From: DASRJW01 sp035649435
GTDB taxonomy: Bacteria; Krumholzibacteriota; Krumholzibacteriia; G020349025
Assembly: GCA_035649435.1 (NCBI GenBank)
Contig: DASRJO010000188.1
Span: 1 to 22,223 of the forward strand
Length of the DNA: 22,223 nucleotides
Direction of reading: 5' to 3'
Shown here: positions 15,786-22,223 of the stretch, piece after piece
Layout: every line of letters starts with the position of its first letter
How positions within the stretch are numbered: the stretch's first letter is position 1
The notes under the pieces: model-generated
Seen by the model: the letters and a program-made list of their open reading frames with translations, nothing else
Databases searched by the model: none
What the model was told of the DNA's origin: nothing
Translations under genes and position numbers: made by a program

Positions 15786-16721
15786 CTATTGCAGCAACTG
15801 GCGAATCCGTTGCGCCAGAGCCTCACCGTCGAGAAGTCGCTCCTCGGGAAGCCGGCCAACGAGCTGGTGCATGAAGAACTCCGGCGCGGGCGGCACGTCG
15901 CTCCACGTTCCTCCCGGTGGGTAGACGAGATACACATCCCACGCTGGCTCCGTCGTGAGTCCGAGGGCCGGCTGAAACAGCTCGCCGAGCGCCTCCGTGT
16001 CGATCCAGTAGTGGCGTGCACGTGCGTCGGGGACGAGCATTGTGGCCTTGCGCGAAGCTCGCGCGTTGTCCGTGCGCAGAATGGGCTCCCAGACGACATA
16101 GATCGCCAGCTTCTCGCTCTCGATCGTGGCGAGGACCTGCTCCTGCACCTCACGGGCGCCGCGTTGGCAGTTGGGTCAGCTGGGAGCAAGCAGCAGCACG
16201 AGTCGAATCTTGTCCCGATCCGAGTTGAAGCGCAGGCGCAGCTCGTTGCCGCGGGCGGAGAGATTCTCCACACGTGACGAATCGTCGGCCGCCGCCTCGA
16301 ACTCGAGGAACAATGGCGAGAAGGCGGCTTTTCCCGCTTTCCGCAGCTCGATTTCGATCTTCTGTGTGCCGAATTCCAGCAAGCCGGCGAGACGGTTCCC
16401 GTCGGCGGAATGCCGTCCGGTGAAGTGTGCCTCCGCGTCGGCGAAGGTCAACTTCACCGCGCCGTTCAGGAGCTCGACATGCACCGGATAGTTCTCGACA
16501 CCTAAGGCCAGGACGTCGAACTCTCCCCCCCAGCGCGAGCCCAGCCGATCGAGATCGACTACCAGTTGCGGCGTTCGGCCATCCGGCAGCGGCACATCGG
16601 CGGTCCAATGACCCGAGAGATCGGGCTGTTCACTCGCCCTCCCGACCGCGGTCGAGCCGAGCACGACGGCGGCTGCGGCCAAGGCGAGTCGGATCGATCG
16701 GACGGCGGTTCCCTCCCTCAT
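15786..16721 (-). CDS. Probable selenoprotein: secreted thioredoxin-like protein with UxxC motif
   Basis: Two open stretches, 16721-16179 and 16175-15786, are in the same frame and interrupted only by TGA at 16178-16176. Read as selenocysteine it gives a 311-aa protein with LVLLLAPS-U182-PN-C185-QRGAREVQEQVL. A hydrophobic strand, UxxC, then a helix is the thioredoxin active-site layout. Downstream YVVWEPIL, WDVYLVYPPGG and the C-terminal helix (ALAQRIRQLLQ) complete the fold. The N terminus from ATG 16721 (GGGAGGA upstream) is a signal peptide followed by a beta-rich ~130-aa domain (PDLSGHWTADVPLPDG). A redox role in the periplasm is inferred. The alternatives are a nonsense mutation of a Cys codon (TGC/TGT to TGA) or two genes. 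The second piece lacks a start with a ribosome binding site, which argues for readthrough. The gene begins 31 nt after the Ig lipoprotein stop. Confidence 0.75.
16143..16170 (-). promoter_or_regulatory. Candidate bacterial SECIS hairpin after the in-frame UGA
   Basis: Starting 6 nt after the UGA, CUGC pairs with GCAG 20 nt later. An inner ACG/CGU stem can form, leaving a 7-nt apical loop with G near its 5' side. Position and size are within the range reported for SelB-binding bacterial SECIS elements, which lie in the coding sequence just after UGA. The stem is short and was folded by eye, so this is tentative. Confidence 0.4.
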
Positions 16722-16752
16722 GTCGTCGCGTTCCTCCCGCGTCCTCGACGCA

Positions 16753-18165
16753 TCAGTCCGGCCTTGTGACGAAGGCGAACGTGAACGGGACAGGCAGCGT
16801 CGCGCCGTGCAGATCCCGCATCGCTGCACCGATCGTGACAGTGTACTTGGTGTTCGGTGCCAGGGGAACGCTCGGCTGGAAGTAAAGGTACGTGTTGTCC
16901 GTCCAGTAGAACTGACCGCTCACGGGCGGCACGATGGACCAAGCTTGCGCCAAGGTCGAGCGCACGATGTAGGTGTTGAACCACAGGACGATGCGGAGAT
17001 TCGTGGTGAAGTCGACGAACACCTGGCCGTTGGCTGGCGAGCTGCCGCGGACAGCCACCGGTTCGGTCGTGAACGAGAACTCATACGGCTGAGCCAACGG
17101 TGTGCCATCCAAGTCGCGTGCCGTGTCGTCGATGTGCACGGTGTAGGTCGTGAGCGCACGCAGCGGCCCGCCAGTGTAGAGCGTGAGGTCGTGGTCGGCC
17201 AGCCACAAGAAAATCGGCGCCGTCGCCGGCGTGATCGTGAGTGCGTTCTCGACCGATGCCCGGTTCATCTTTTTCGGGAACGTGACGCGAAGGCTGCTGA
17301 AGGCGAGCAAGCTGACGTTCTCGGCCCCGTCCTCGGGCCAGGTCTGGATGCTGGTTTGGCTGACGCCGCTCTGGATGGTGCGAAAGCTGAATTGCAGCGG
17401 GAAGCGCATCTCCTCCCCGGCCGAGTCATGCGCCGTGCTCGCGAGCTTGACGACGTAGACGGAGTCGACGAATGTGTCGCGCTGGCGCGGGACGAAACGC
17501 AAGCTGCGGATGTTGCGGAAGGTCGTGATCTCGCCGCCCGGCTGGACCTCCTGGTAATCGGCGGGTGGGGCATCCGATTCCCGGGCGCCGGTCCAATAGG
17601 TGCTGGTGACCGATGGAAACTGGCTCCAGTAGTAGATCCCGTCCGTCGGCGGTTCGGTCGAAAACGCCGCCTGCACGCTCGCGCGATCCATCGGCAACAT
17701 GAAATCGATGCCGATGGCGAGTCGGCTGTTCGGCCCGTAGTACATCACCACTTCTGACTGATCGAGAGGCGCGAAGGAGCGCACTGGATCCGGCGTCGTC
17801 GACAGCACGATCGCGCCGACGTAGCTCACGCTGCCGGCGTAGACGGCGATTCCCTCCAGCCTCTCGATGCGATGCGCATCGGCGCGGATGATCACGTCGT
17901 AGGTGCCCGGCCCGAGCCCGGTGAGAGCGAAGGCGCCCGTGTCGGGGTCGATCGTGGTCGAGTCCACCGGAGCCGCCTGCGCCGCGATCACGCGGGCCGC
18001 GCTCGTCGGCGGATCGACGCGTCCGACGATGTTGCCCGTGGTTGAGCCGGGGTTCCCACCGCCCGGGGGAACGACGTTGGTGATCTGATATTCGCTGCAG
18101 GAGATGGTGAGCAGGCAAAGGGCCATACAAAGCATGGCCACCCAAAGGAGCTTCGAGGGCTTCAT
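16753..18165 (-). CDS. Lipoprotein with carboxypeptidase-regulatory-like and three SbsA/Big_5 Ig-like domains
   Basis: The ATG at 18165 opens a lipoprotein signal (MKPSKLLWVAMLCMALCLLTISC) with the modified Cys at about residue 23. The 470-aa product has a flexible Gly/Pro linker, then a CarboxypepD_reg-like domain (GNIVGRVDPPTSAARV, GAFALTGLGPGTYDVIIRA). Three Big_5 repeats follow (~125-270, ~270-370, ~370-470). Each has a 'P-x-D/N-G' style opening, a 'F-x-x-x-M-D/N-R-A-S-V' segment and a closing 'Y-x-V-x-I-x-x-x-x-x-D-L-x-G-x-x-L-x-x-P-x-x-F-x-F-x-T' segment (for example THD/TARDLDGTPLAQPYEFSFTT). Such proteins decorate the cell surface and mediate structural or adhesion roles. The closest promoter and two leader hairpins lie just upstream. 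The selenoprotein gene follows by 31 nt, so co-transcription is likely. Confidence 0.85.
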   Translation of the reverse strand: MKPSKLLWVAMLCMALCLLTISCSEYQITNVVPPGGGNPGSTTGNIVGRVDPPTSAARVIAAQAAPVDSTTIDPDTGAFALTGLGPGTYDVIIRADAHRIERLEGIAVYAGSVSYVGAIVLSTTPDPVRSFAPLDQSEVVMYYGPNSRLAIGIDFMLPMDRASVQAAFSTEPPTDGIYYWSQFPSVTSTYWTGARESDAPPADYQEVQPGGEITTFRNIRSLRFVPRQRDTFVDSVYVVKLASTAHDSAGEEMRFPLQFSFRTIQSGVSQTSIQTWPEDGAENVSLLAFSSLRVTFPKKMNRASVENALTITPATAPIFLWLADHDLTLYTGGPLRALTTYTVHIDDTARDLDGTPLAQPYEFSFTTEPVAVRGSSPANGQVFVDFTTNLRIVLWFNTYIVRSTLAQAWSIVPPVSGQFYWTDNTYLYFQPSVPLAPNTKYTVTIGAAMRDLHGATLPVPFTFAFVTRPD

Positions 18166-18167
18166 GG

Positions 18168-18184
18168 TCGACACCCCGTGTCGA
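18168..18184 (-). promoter_or_regulatory. Hairpin sequestering the lipoprotein ribosome binding site
   Basis: In the mRNA, UCGACAC and GUGUCGA form a perfect 7-bp stem with a GGG loop, ending 2 nt before the AUG at 18165. The only Shine-Dalgarno-like run (GGGGUGU) lies in the loop and 3' arm, so folding would hide it. This suggests control of translation initiation; mechanism and signal are unknown. Confidence 0.5.
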
Positions 18185-18190
18185 GAGTTC

Positions 18191-18220
18191 GTACGACTCG
18201 GGAGAGGCAATGAGTCGTAC
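18191..18220 (-). promoter_or_regulatory. 9-bp inverted repeat in the lipoprotein leader
   Basis: GTACGACTC (18191-18199) and GAGTCGTAC (18212-18220) are exact reverse complements around a 12-nt spacer. As RNA it makes a 9-bp stem with a pyrimidine-rich loop (CCUCUCCC) whose C residues could pair with the GGG loop of the next hairpin. As DNA it could be an operator downstream of the promoter. It has the same arm-spacer layout as the repeat at 389-420, though not the same sequence. Confidence 0.45.
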
Positions 18221-18310
18221 ACGAGGCCGATCGGCATCGGCTCGCGGTCGAGCCGCGCAGATTGGCAGAGCACGCCACGAATCGGCGTTCTCCATGAGGG
18301 ACTTGGCGGG

Positions 18311-18319
18311 ATTATAGCA
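18311..18319 (-). promoter_or_regulatory. Extended -10 promoter (TGCTATAAT) for the lipoprotein gene
   Basis: On the minus strand a perfect TATAAT (18316-18311) is preceded by TGC, giving an extended -10 element. No consensus -35 lies 16-18 bp further upstream, which extended -10 promoters tolerate. Transcription would begin near 18304, leaving a leader of about 140 nt that contains both hairpins. Confidence 0.65.
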
Positions 18320-18380
18320 GGTGATTCGCTCGCTCGTTGGGTGTCCTCGGCCTGACGGATCGGTCGCGTGACGGTCGAGT

Positions 18381-19148
18381 CTATTGCGTGTCGAGGACGA
18401 AATCGTACGTCCCGCGCTGCATGCCGTCCGGCGCGGTCGTGACCACGAGGACGGGATTCCCATCCTCCTTCGCCCAAGCGAGCCATTCGGGCGTCATGCG
18501 CGGGTCGTCGGCGAAAACGAGCTGGCAGGTCGAGCGGCAGAGGTGCGCCTCGTATCCAGTTGCACGCGCCAGGAGATGGATGTGCTGCGGAATGGGCGCA
18601 TGCGCATAGCCACCGGGTCTTATCGTGTGGAATTCGTACCGACCGTCGGCGCCGGTGCGCATGAAGCCGAACAGACGCGACATGGGTTCGTCCATCGCAC
18701 GCTCGCGCGTGTACTCCCCCTTCGTGTCGGCGTGGAACACTTCGACGAGCACGCCAGCGATTGGCCGGCCGTTGCCGTCGCGCACCGTGCCGGAGACGAC
18801 GAGTGGGACCCCGGGCTCTGAGCTCGAGATCAGCACGGCAGTGGCTCGCAGGGCCCGCTGGCGCAACACGCCACGCAATCGCAGGTTTTCGCTGCGCTCG
18901 AGGCCATAGGGCCCCGCGACGAGCGCGTGCAAACGCTCGAAAGCTAGGTCATTTGCAGGATTGTCTTCGAGTAGTTTCTCGAGCTTCTCCCCGACCCGCC
19001 GCGCTCCCTGCTCACGCACGGCCTGGTCGAGGTCCATCGCCTCGAGGCTCGGGTCGTCACCTGCAGCCGCGCCCGTGAAGAGGCACGCGAGGCAAACGTG
19101 TGCGACAAGGAGGATCAAGGATTGCGAACGCGGTGATGAGGTGCGCAT
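18381..19148 (-). CDS. Secreted intradiol ring-cleavage dioxygenase-like protein
   Basis: The ATG at 19148 starts a signal peptide (basic start MRTSSPRSQS, core LILLVAHVCLACLFTGAAA). Residues ~30-110 are a helical leader. The 255-aa product then has the intradiol dioxygenase core: SGTVRDGNGRPIAGVLVEVFHAD, GEY (Y146), GADGRYEFHTIRPGGY (Y181) and PQHIHLLAR (H189, H191). The two Tyr and two His match the ferric-iron ligands of protocatechuate/catechol dioxygenases. This protein is smaller and secreted, so it is likely one of the extracellular 'dioxygenase' family members of unsettled substrate, not an aromatic-catabolism enzyme; no pca or cat genes are near. It starts 5 nt after the apt stop, suggesting translational coupling; no ribosome binding site is evident. 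Confidence 0.8.
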   Translation of the reverse strand: MRTSSPRSQSLILLVAHVCLACLFTGAAAGDDPSLEAMDLDQAVREQGARRVGEKLEKLLEDNPANDLAFERLHALVAGPYGLERSENLRLRGVLRQRALRATAVLISSSEPGVPLVVSGTVRDGNGRPIAGVLVEVFHADTKGEYTRERAMDEPMSRLFGFMRTGADGRYEFHTIRPGGYAHAPIPQHIHLLARATGYEAHLCRSTCQLVFADDPRMTPEWLAWAKEDGNPVLVVTTAPDGMQRGTYDFVLDTQ

Positions 19149-19153
19149 GCGCG

Positions 19154-19690
19154 TCAATAACGCAGGAAGCTCGTCACCTGCCGGCCGGCGAGGCGATCTC
19201 GTCCACGCAGGGCTTCGAGCTCGATGAGGAACGCGACCTCGAGCACGGTGCCCCCGAGCTCTTCGACGAGGGCGCAGGCTGCTTGTGCCGTTCCCCCCGT
19301 CGCCAGGAGATCGTCGATGATGACGACGCGCTGCCCGCGGCGCACGGCATCTCGATGCAGCTCGAGTGTGGCGGTTCCGTACTCCAGATCGTAGGAGCGC
19401 TCGACCTTGGCAGCAGGCAGCTTCCCGGCCTTGCGGACGGGGACGAACCCGGCACCGAGCGCGAGTGCCGTCGGCGCGGCGAAAAGGAATCCGCGCGATT
19501 CGATGCCGGCGAAGACCTCGACATCGCGGCGGCGAAACGTGTCGACGAACAGATCGACTGCCGATTGAAATGCGGTCTGGTCTTGCAGAATCGGTGTGAT
19601 GTCACGGAACAGGATTCCAGCGACCGGGAAATCGGGCACGTTACGCACGCGCTTGGCGAGGTCTTGCACGATTTGTTGGCGGTCGAACAC
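19154..19690 (-). CDS. apt: Adenine phosphoribosyltransferase
   Basis: The 178-aa product has the size and motifs of Apt. It opens with the Apt-specific region VPDFPVAGILFRDITPIL, then VEVFAGIESRGFLFAAPTALALGAGFVPVRKAGKLP by parts, the YDLEYGTATLELH segment, and the PRPP-binding loop RVVIIDDLLATGGTA near residues 120-134. It converts adenine and PRPP to AMP plus pyrophosphate in the cytoplasm (purine salvage). The start is GTG 19690 with GGAG about 7 nt upstream. It heads a minus-strand run continued by the secreted dioxygenase-like gene, an unusual partner. A hairpin and a tRNA gene lie just upstream. Confidence 0.96.
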   Translation of the reverse strand: MFDRQQIVQDLAKRVRNVPDFPVAGILFRDITPILQDQTAFQSAVDLFVDTFRRRDVEVFAGIESRGFLFAAPTALALGAGFVPVRKAGKLPAAKVERSYDLEYGTATLELHRDAVRRGQRVVIIDDLLATGGTAQAACALVEELGGTVLEVAFLIELEALRGRDRLAGRQVTSFLRY

Positions 19691-19717
19691 CGTGGCTCCG
19701 CCGGTTCGAAAGGATCA

Positions 19718-19736
19718 CGCCTCCGTACGGAAGGCG
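19718..19736 (-). terminator. Short hairpin between tRNA-Pro and apt
   Basis: CGCC/GGCG arms with an inner CCG/CGG and a bulged T form a compact hairpin 25 nt after the tRNA 3' end on the minus strand and 27 nt before the apt start. It could terminate the tRNA transcript or lie in the apt leader. Only a short T-rich run (CCTTTC) follows. Confidence 0.35.
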
Positions 19737-19760
19737 CGCTCGAGCATGCGTGGTGGAAAA

Positions 19761-19841
<81 letters not shown>

Positions 19842-19878
19842 CATTCGAATTCACACGTGGCGGGTGAACCGCTGGCAC

Positions 19879-19907
19879 ACTATAGGGGCTCGTGCGGGGG
19901 CTGTCCA
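19879..19907 (-). promoter_or_regulatory. Promoter of tRNA-Pro
   Basis: On the minus strand, TGGACA (19907-19902) and TATAGT (19884-19879) are separated by 17 bp, each matching sigma-70 consensus at 5 of 6 positions. The -10 ends about 41 bp before the mature tRNA 5' end. The -35 and spacer lie inside the last codons of pcm. Confidence 0.65.
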
Positions 19908-20563
19908 GGCCACAGAACGTCGGCACGGCCCTGGAGCAGCGAGAAGCGGCAAGCGCCAAGGTTGGACGTCGCCACGTAGCCCTCCTTCCGCACCAAGAGC
20001 AACAGGCGCTGGTGCGGCGGACGGCCCACGGGCAGCACGAGCCTGCCTCCCGGCGCGAGCTGATCGAAGAGCAGCCCCGGCACTTCCGGCGCCGCGGCGC
20101 TCACATGGATCGCGTCGAAAACCGAGTGTTGCGGCCAGCGCAGGTCGGCCGCGATGTCGACACGCGCGTTGTCGTAGCCGAGCGCGCGCAGCCGCGCAGC
20201 CGCGGACCGCGCCAACTCCTTCTCGCGTTCGAGGCTGCAGACCTCGCGCGCCAAGTGCGCCAGAATCGCAGTTTGATAACCGCTGCCGGTGCCGATCTCG
20301 AGCACGCGTTCCCCGCCGCGGAGCTGCAGGGCCTCGGCCATCAACGCCACGGTATCGGGCGGCGGCGTCCGCTGTCCCGCGCCGATCGGGAGCGCATGCG
20401 GTGCGTAGGCCTTGTCCACCAGCGCGGCGGCAACGAAGCAGTGACGCTCGACGTGCAGCATGGCACCGAGCACGCGCGCATCCTCGACACCGCGGCTCGC
20501 GCGCACGTCTTCCACCATGCGCCGACGGGCCATCGCCAACTTCACATCGGTCGTGACTGCCAT
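19880..20563 (-). CDS. pcm: Protein-L-isoaspartate O-methyltransferase
   Basis: The 227-aa product has Pcm motifs in order: VLGAMLHVERHCFV, YAPHALPIGAGQRTPPPDTVALMAEAL by parts (substrate-binding region), motif I VLEIGTGSGYQTAILAHLA (SAM binding), VCSLEREKELA, FDAIHVSAAAPEVPGLLFDQLAPGGRLVLPVG. It methylates L-isoaspartyl residues in damaged cytosolic proteins for repair. The usual GQTIS/(S/Q)QP is replaced by GQRTPPP, an acceptable variant. ATG 20563 has GGAGG about 10 nt upstream and overlaps the end of surE by 22 nt, the well-known surE-pcm arrangement of stationary-phase repair genes. A longer upstream frame is rejected because it only overlaps surE. Confidence 0.95.
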   Translation of the reverse strand: MAVTTDVKLAMARRRMVEDVRASRGVEDARVLGAMLHVERHCFVAAALVDKAYAPHALPIGAGQRTPPPDTVALMAEALQLRGGERVLEIGTGSGYQTAILAHLAREVCSLEREKELARSAAARLRALGYDNARVDIAADLRWPQHSVFDAIHVSAAAPEVPGLLFDQLAPGGRLVLPVGRPPHQRLLLLVRKEGYVATSNLGACRFSLLQGRADVLWPGQPPHEPL

Positions 20564-21303
20564 GACTCGACGAAGGCCTCCAGTTCCACGAGCGCGCGGT
20601 AATCGGTCAAGTCGACGAGAAGCGGCGTCACCGAGACGAAGCCTTGCTGCACGGCGGACGCATCGGAATGGCCGTCCTCTGCCCATTCCGGCCCCGTGCC
20701 TCCGACCCAATAATAGCTGCGCCCGCGCGGGTCCTGTTGCTCGACGACGCTGTCGATGTACTGGCGAGAACCGAGCCGGGTGACGCGGACGCCGCGGATG
20801 GCCGCGGGGGGCAGGTTCGGGAGGTTGACGTTGAGCAAGCGGTTGCGGCCGAGAGGAAACTGCAACAAGGTCTCGACGAGGCTGCGCACCAGCGGCTGCA
20901 AGGGCTCGAACTGCAGGTTGTCGCGTCCGGCGACCGAGATGGCGATGGCGGGGATGCCGAGGATCGTGGCCTCGATCGCGGCCGCGACGGTCCCCGAGTA
21001 GGTCACGTCCTCCCCCATGTTGGGGCCGTGATTGATGCCCGAAAGCACCCAGTCGGGTCGATCGGGGAGCAGCTTCTCGACTGCGAGCAGGACGGCGTCG
21101 GTGGGTGTGCCCGAAACGGCATGATGCGTGGCGTCGATCGTCGCGACGCGCAACGGGTGATCGAGCGTGAGCGAATGGCCGGCGCCGCTGCGCTCACGGT
21201 CGGGGGCGACGACGCGGATGTCTCCGAGCCCGTGCACGGCGCGCTCGAGTGCGGCCAGGCCGGTGGCGCGGATGCCATCGTCGTTGGTGAGGAGGAAGCG
21301 CAT
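20542..21303 (-). CDS. surE: 5'/3'-nucleotidase SurE
   Basis: The 253-aa product opens MRFLLTNDDGIRATGL, with the metal-binding NDDG motif at the N terminus. It continues with RVVAPDRERSGAGHSLTLDHPL by parts, VSGTPTDAVLLAV, DWVLSGINHGPNMGEDVTYSGTVAAAIEA by parts and a C-terminal TDYRALVELEAFV. All are SurE hallmarks, including the second metal ligand Asn in SGINHG. SurE dephosphorylates nucleoside 5'/3'-monophosphates, divalent metal-dependent, in the cytoplasm. ATG 21303 is chosen over GTG 21306 because GGAG is 5 nt upstream of it. It is co-directional with and overlaps pcm and follows the partial alpha/beta hydrolase by 45 nt, probably one operon. Confidence 0.96.
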   Translation of the reverse strand: MRFLLTNDDGIRATGLAALERAVHGLGDIRVVAPDRERSGAGHSLTLDHPLRVATIDATHHAVSGTPTDAVLLAVEKLLPDRPDWVLSGINHGPNMGEDVTYSGTVAAAIEATILGIPAIAISVAGRDNLQFEPLQPLVRSLVETLLQFPLGRNRLLNVNLPNLPPAAIRGVRVTRLGSRQYIDSVVEQQDPRGRSYYWVGGTGPEWAEDGHSDASAVQQGFVSVTPLLVDLTDYRALVELEAFVESWQSRPM

Positions 21304-21348
21304 CACGACTCCGCCGAATGCGAGGACGCTAGCAGATGCCCATGCCGC

Positions 21349-22223
21349 TCACAAGCGCGTGGATCTCCGTTGTGCGATCCAAGCGAGAATGATGGCGGTG
21401 GATTCCTGCAAGATCGCGCTCTTGCGGGCGGCATCGATGTGGCCGCCCGGGAGCTCGACATGCTGGCGCGGTTCGCAAGCGGCGTTCCACAACGCCTCGG
21501 TGCTGCGGCGCGGCACGGCAGTGTCCTCGGGAGATGTGACGAAGAGGACCGGGGTCCCGCAGGCGCGCGGCAGAGTCCGGCGCGCATCGAAGCCGCGGGT
21601 GAGCGCGCCGCCTACGTGTGCCAGGAAAGTTCGCGCCGGTTGCCAGCGCACGTGCGGGCGCAAAGCATGATCGAACACCACGGCGTGATCGGCGAAGCCG
21701 TAGAGCAGGACGAGCCCGGCACGCGCGTCGGCGGCAGCCGTGACACAAGCGAACGGTGTTCCCAGGCTCGCACCGAGCAAGTACACGCGCGACGCATCGA
21801 CGCGCGGATGCCGGGCGACGAAGCGTGCCAGATCCCGCAGCGCCACGGCGGTGCGCCGAGCGTCGCGCACCAGCGCGGGCAACCTCGTGACGAGGCCGGG
21901 ACCATCGAGGCTGAGATCGCCGTCGTGGGCGTAGTCGAGCGTCGCGACCGCGAGTGGCAGATCTTGGGGAACGAGGTCGAGAGCGCGCCGCCCCGTGCGA
22001 ACGCCGCCGAGGATGACGAGAGCCGGGAACGGTCCGCCTCCGGGGGGCAGGCGCAGAGATCCGAGCGCGATGCCGTCATCGTCGCCGAGCGCCATGACGG
22101 AGGTCTCGACACCGCGCGCGTTTTCGGTGGATCGCACTTGGACCTGCATGGGCGGAGCCCGGCGCACGAAGTCGACGATGTCGCGCCGAGCCTCGCGTGT
22201 GACCACGAGCACGGGGAGCGCGA
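21349..22223 (-). CDS. Alpha/beta hydrolase, C-terminal part (runs off the right edge)
   Basis: The minus frame is open to the window edge (..ALPVLVVTREARRDIVDF), so the start is probably outside; GTG 22212 would be an internal choice without a ribosome binding site. The hydrophobic ALPVLVV at the edge may be the end of a signal or anchor helix. The ~290 visible residues hold GPFPALVILGG (oxyanion-side strand), YLLGASLGTPFA with the G-x-S-x-G nucleophile elbow, TSPEDTAVP with the acid Asp and LPGGHID with the base His. The triad is therefore complete. It resembles dienelactone-hydrolase/BAAT-like or acyl-CoA thioester hydrolase folds, but the substrate is unknown. It sits directly upstream of surE in the same direction. 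Confidence 0.85.
   Translation of the reverse strand, partial: ALPVLVVTREARRDIVDFVRRAPPMQVQVRSTENARGVETSVMALGDDDGIALGSLRLPPGGGPFPALVILGGVRTGRRALDLVPQDLPLAVATLDYAHDGDLSLDGPGLVTRLPALVRDARRTAVALRDLARFVARHPRVDASRVYLLGASLGTPFACVTAAADARAGLVLLYGFADHAVVFDHALRPHVRWQPARTFLAHVGGALTRGFDARRTLPRACGTPVLFVTSPEDTAVPRRSTEALWNAACEPRQHVELPGGHIDAARKSAILQESTAIILAWIAQRRSTRL

Noticed and set aside
15116..16273. 385-codon minus-strand ORF over the VOC and selenoprotein region
   Set aside because: It is antisense to the well-supported VOC gene and a frame-shadow of the selenoprotein; Arg/Ser-rich with no motif.

Overview
This is a 22.2 kb chromosomal window from a high-GC Gram-negative bacterium. The Gram-negative reading rests on secreted proteins with Sec or lipoprotein signals, a predicted outer-membrane barrel ending in Phe, and the housekeeping pair surE-pcm. 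GC-rich codon use, paralog-rich envelope proteins, an SbsA-type Ig lipoprotein, a GH63 glucosidase, a secreted intradiol-dioxygenase-like protein and a probable selenoprotein would fit Myxococcota/Deltaproteobacteria, Acidobacteriota or a Candidatus Eisenbacteria-like lineage. The sequence alone does not settle the phylum. No phage, CRISPR array, complete insertion sequence or rRNA was seen.

Layout, left to right. (1) 1-1508: the 5' end of a DUF2891 gene (-) and, divergent from it, a predicted outer-membrane protein (+), with a 10-bp inverted repeat upstream of the latter and a long stem-loop after it. (2) 1543-5667: a GH63/MGH1-like glucosidase (-) and, divergent, an unassigned radical SAM enzyme (+). 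(3) 5668-8255: a looser, AT-richer segment with a 4-TM membrane protein, a 92-aa orphan protein and a CsgG/LpoB-like lipoprotein. (4) 8256-11258: a PEP/pyruvate-binding-domain protein (-), a STAS anti-anti-sigma-type protein (+), then a scar where the 3' part of a DUF1428 gene (-) is joined head to head with an aspartyl-protease/PDZ gene that has lost its 5' half (+). (5) 11277-15005: a secreted S33-type peptidase (-) and a tightly overlapping gntR(YtrA-type)-ABC ATPase-permease operon (-) headed by a perfect palindrome at 14984-15005. (6) 15095-15723: a single VOC-family gene (+) with its own promoter and terminator-like hairpin. (7) 15786-19690: apt, a secreted dioxygenase-like protein, an Ig-domain lipoprotein and a probable selenoprotein, all on the minus strand. 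(8) 19761-22223: tRNA-Pro(CGG), pcm, surE and a partial alpha/beta hydrolase, all on the minus strand.

The most notable finding is at 15786-16721. Two minus-strand reading frames that look like separate hypothetical genes are in the same frame, separated only by one TGA. Read through as selenocysteine, they make a 311-aa secreted protein whose C-terminal thioredoxin-like domain carries a U-P-N-C redox motif. A possible bacterial SECIS hairpin follows the TGA. Also of interest are the single-deletion (or assembly-junction) scar near 10.70-10.74 kb, the GntR operator palindrome, and a structured leader before the Ig lipoprotein gene in which one hairpin buries the Shine-Dalgarno sequence.

Gene calls with clear family motifs (GH63, radical SAM, PEP-binding, STAS, ABC, GntR, VOC, apt, pcm, surE, tRNA) are firm. 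Specific substrates and most regulatory sites are inferred.
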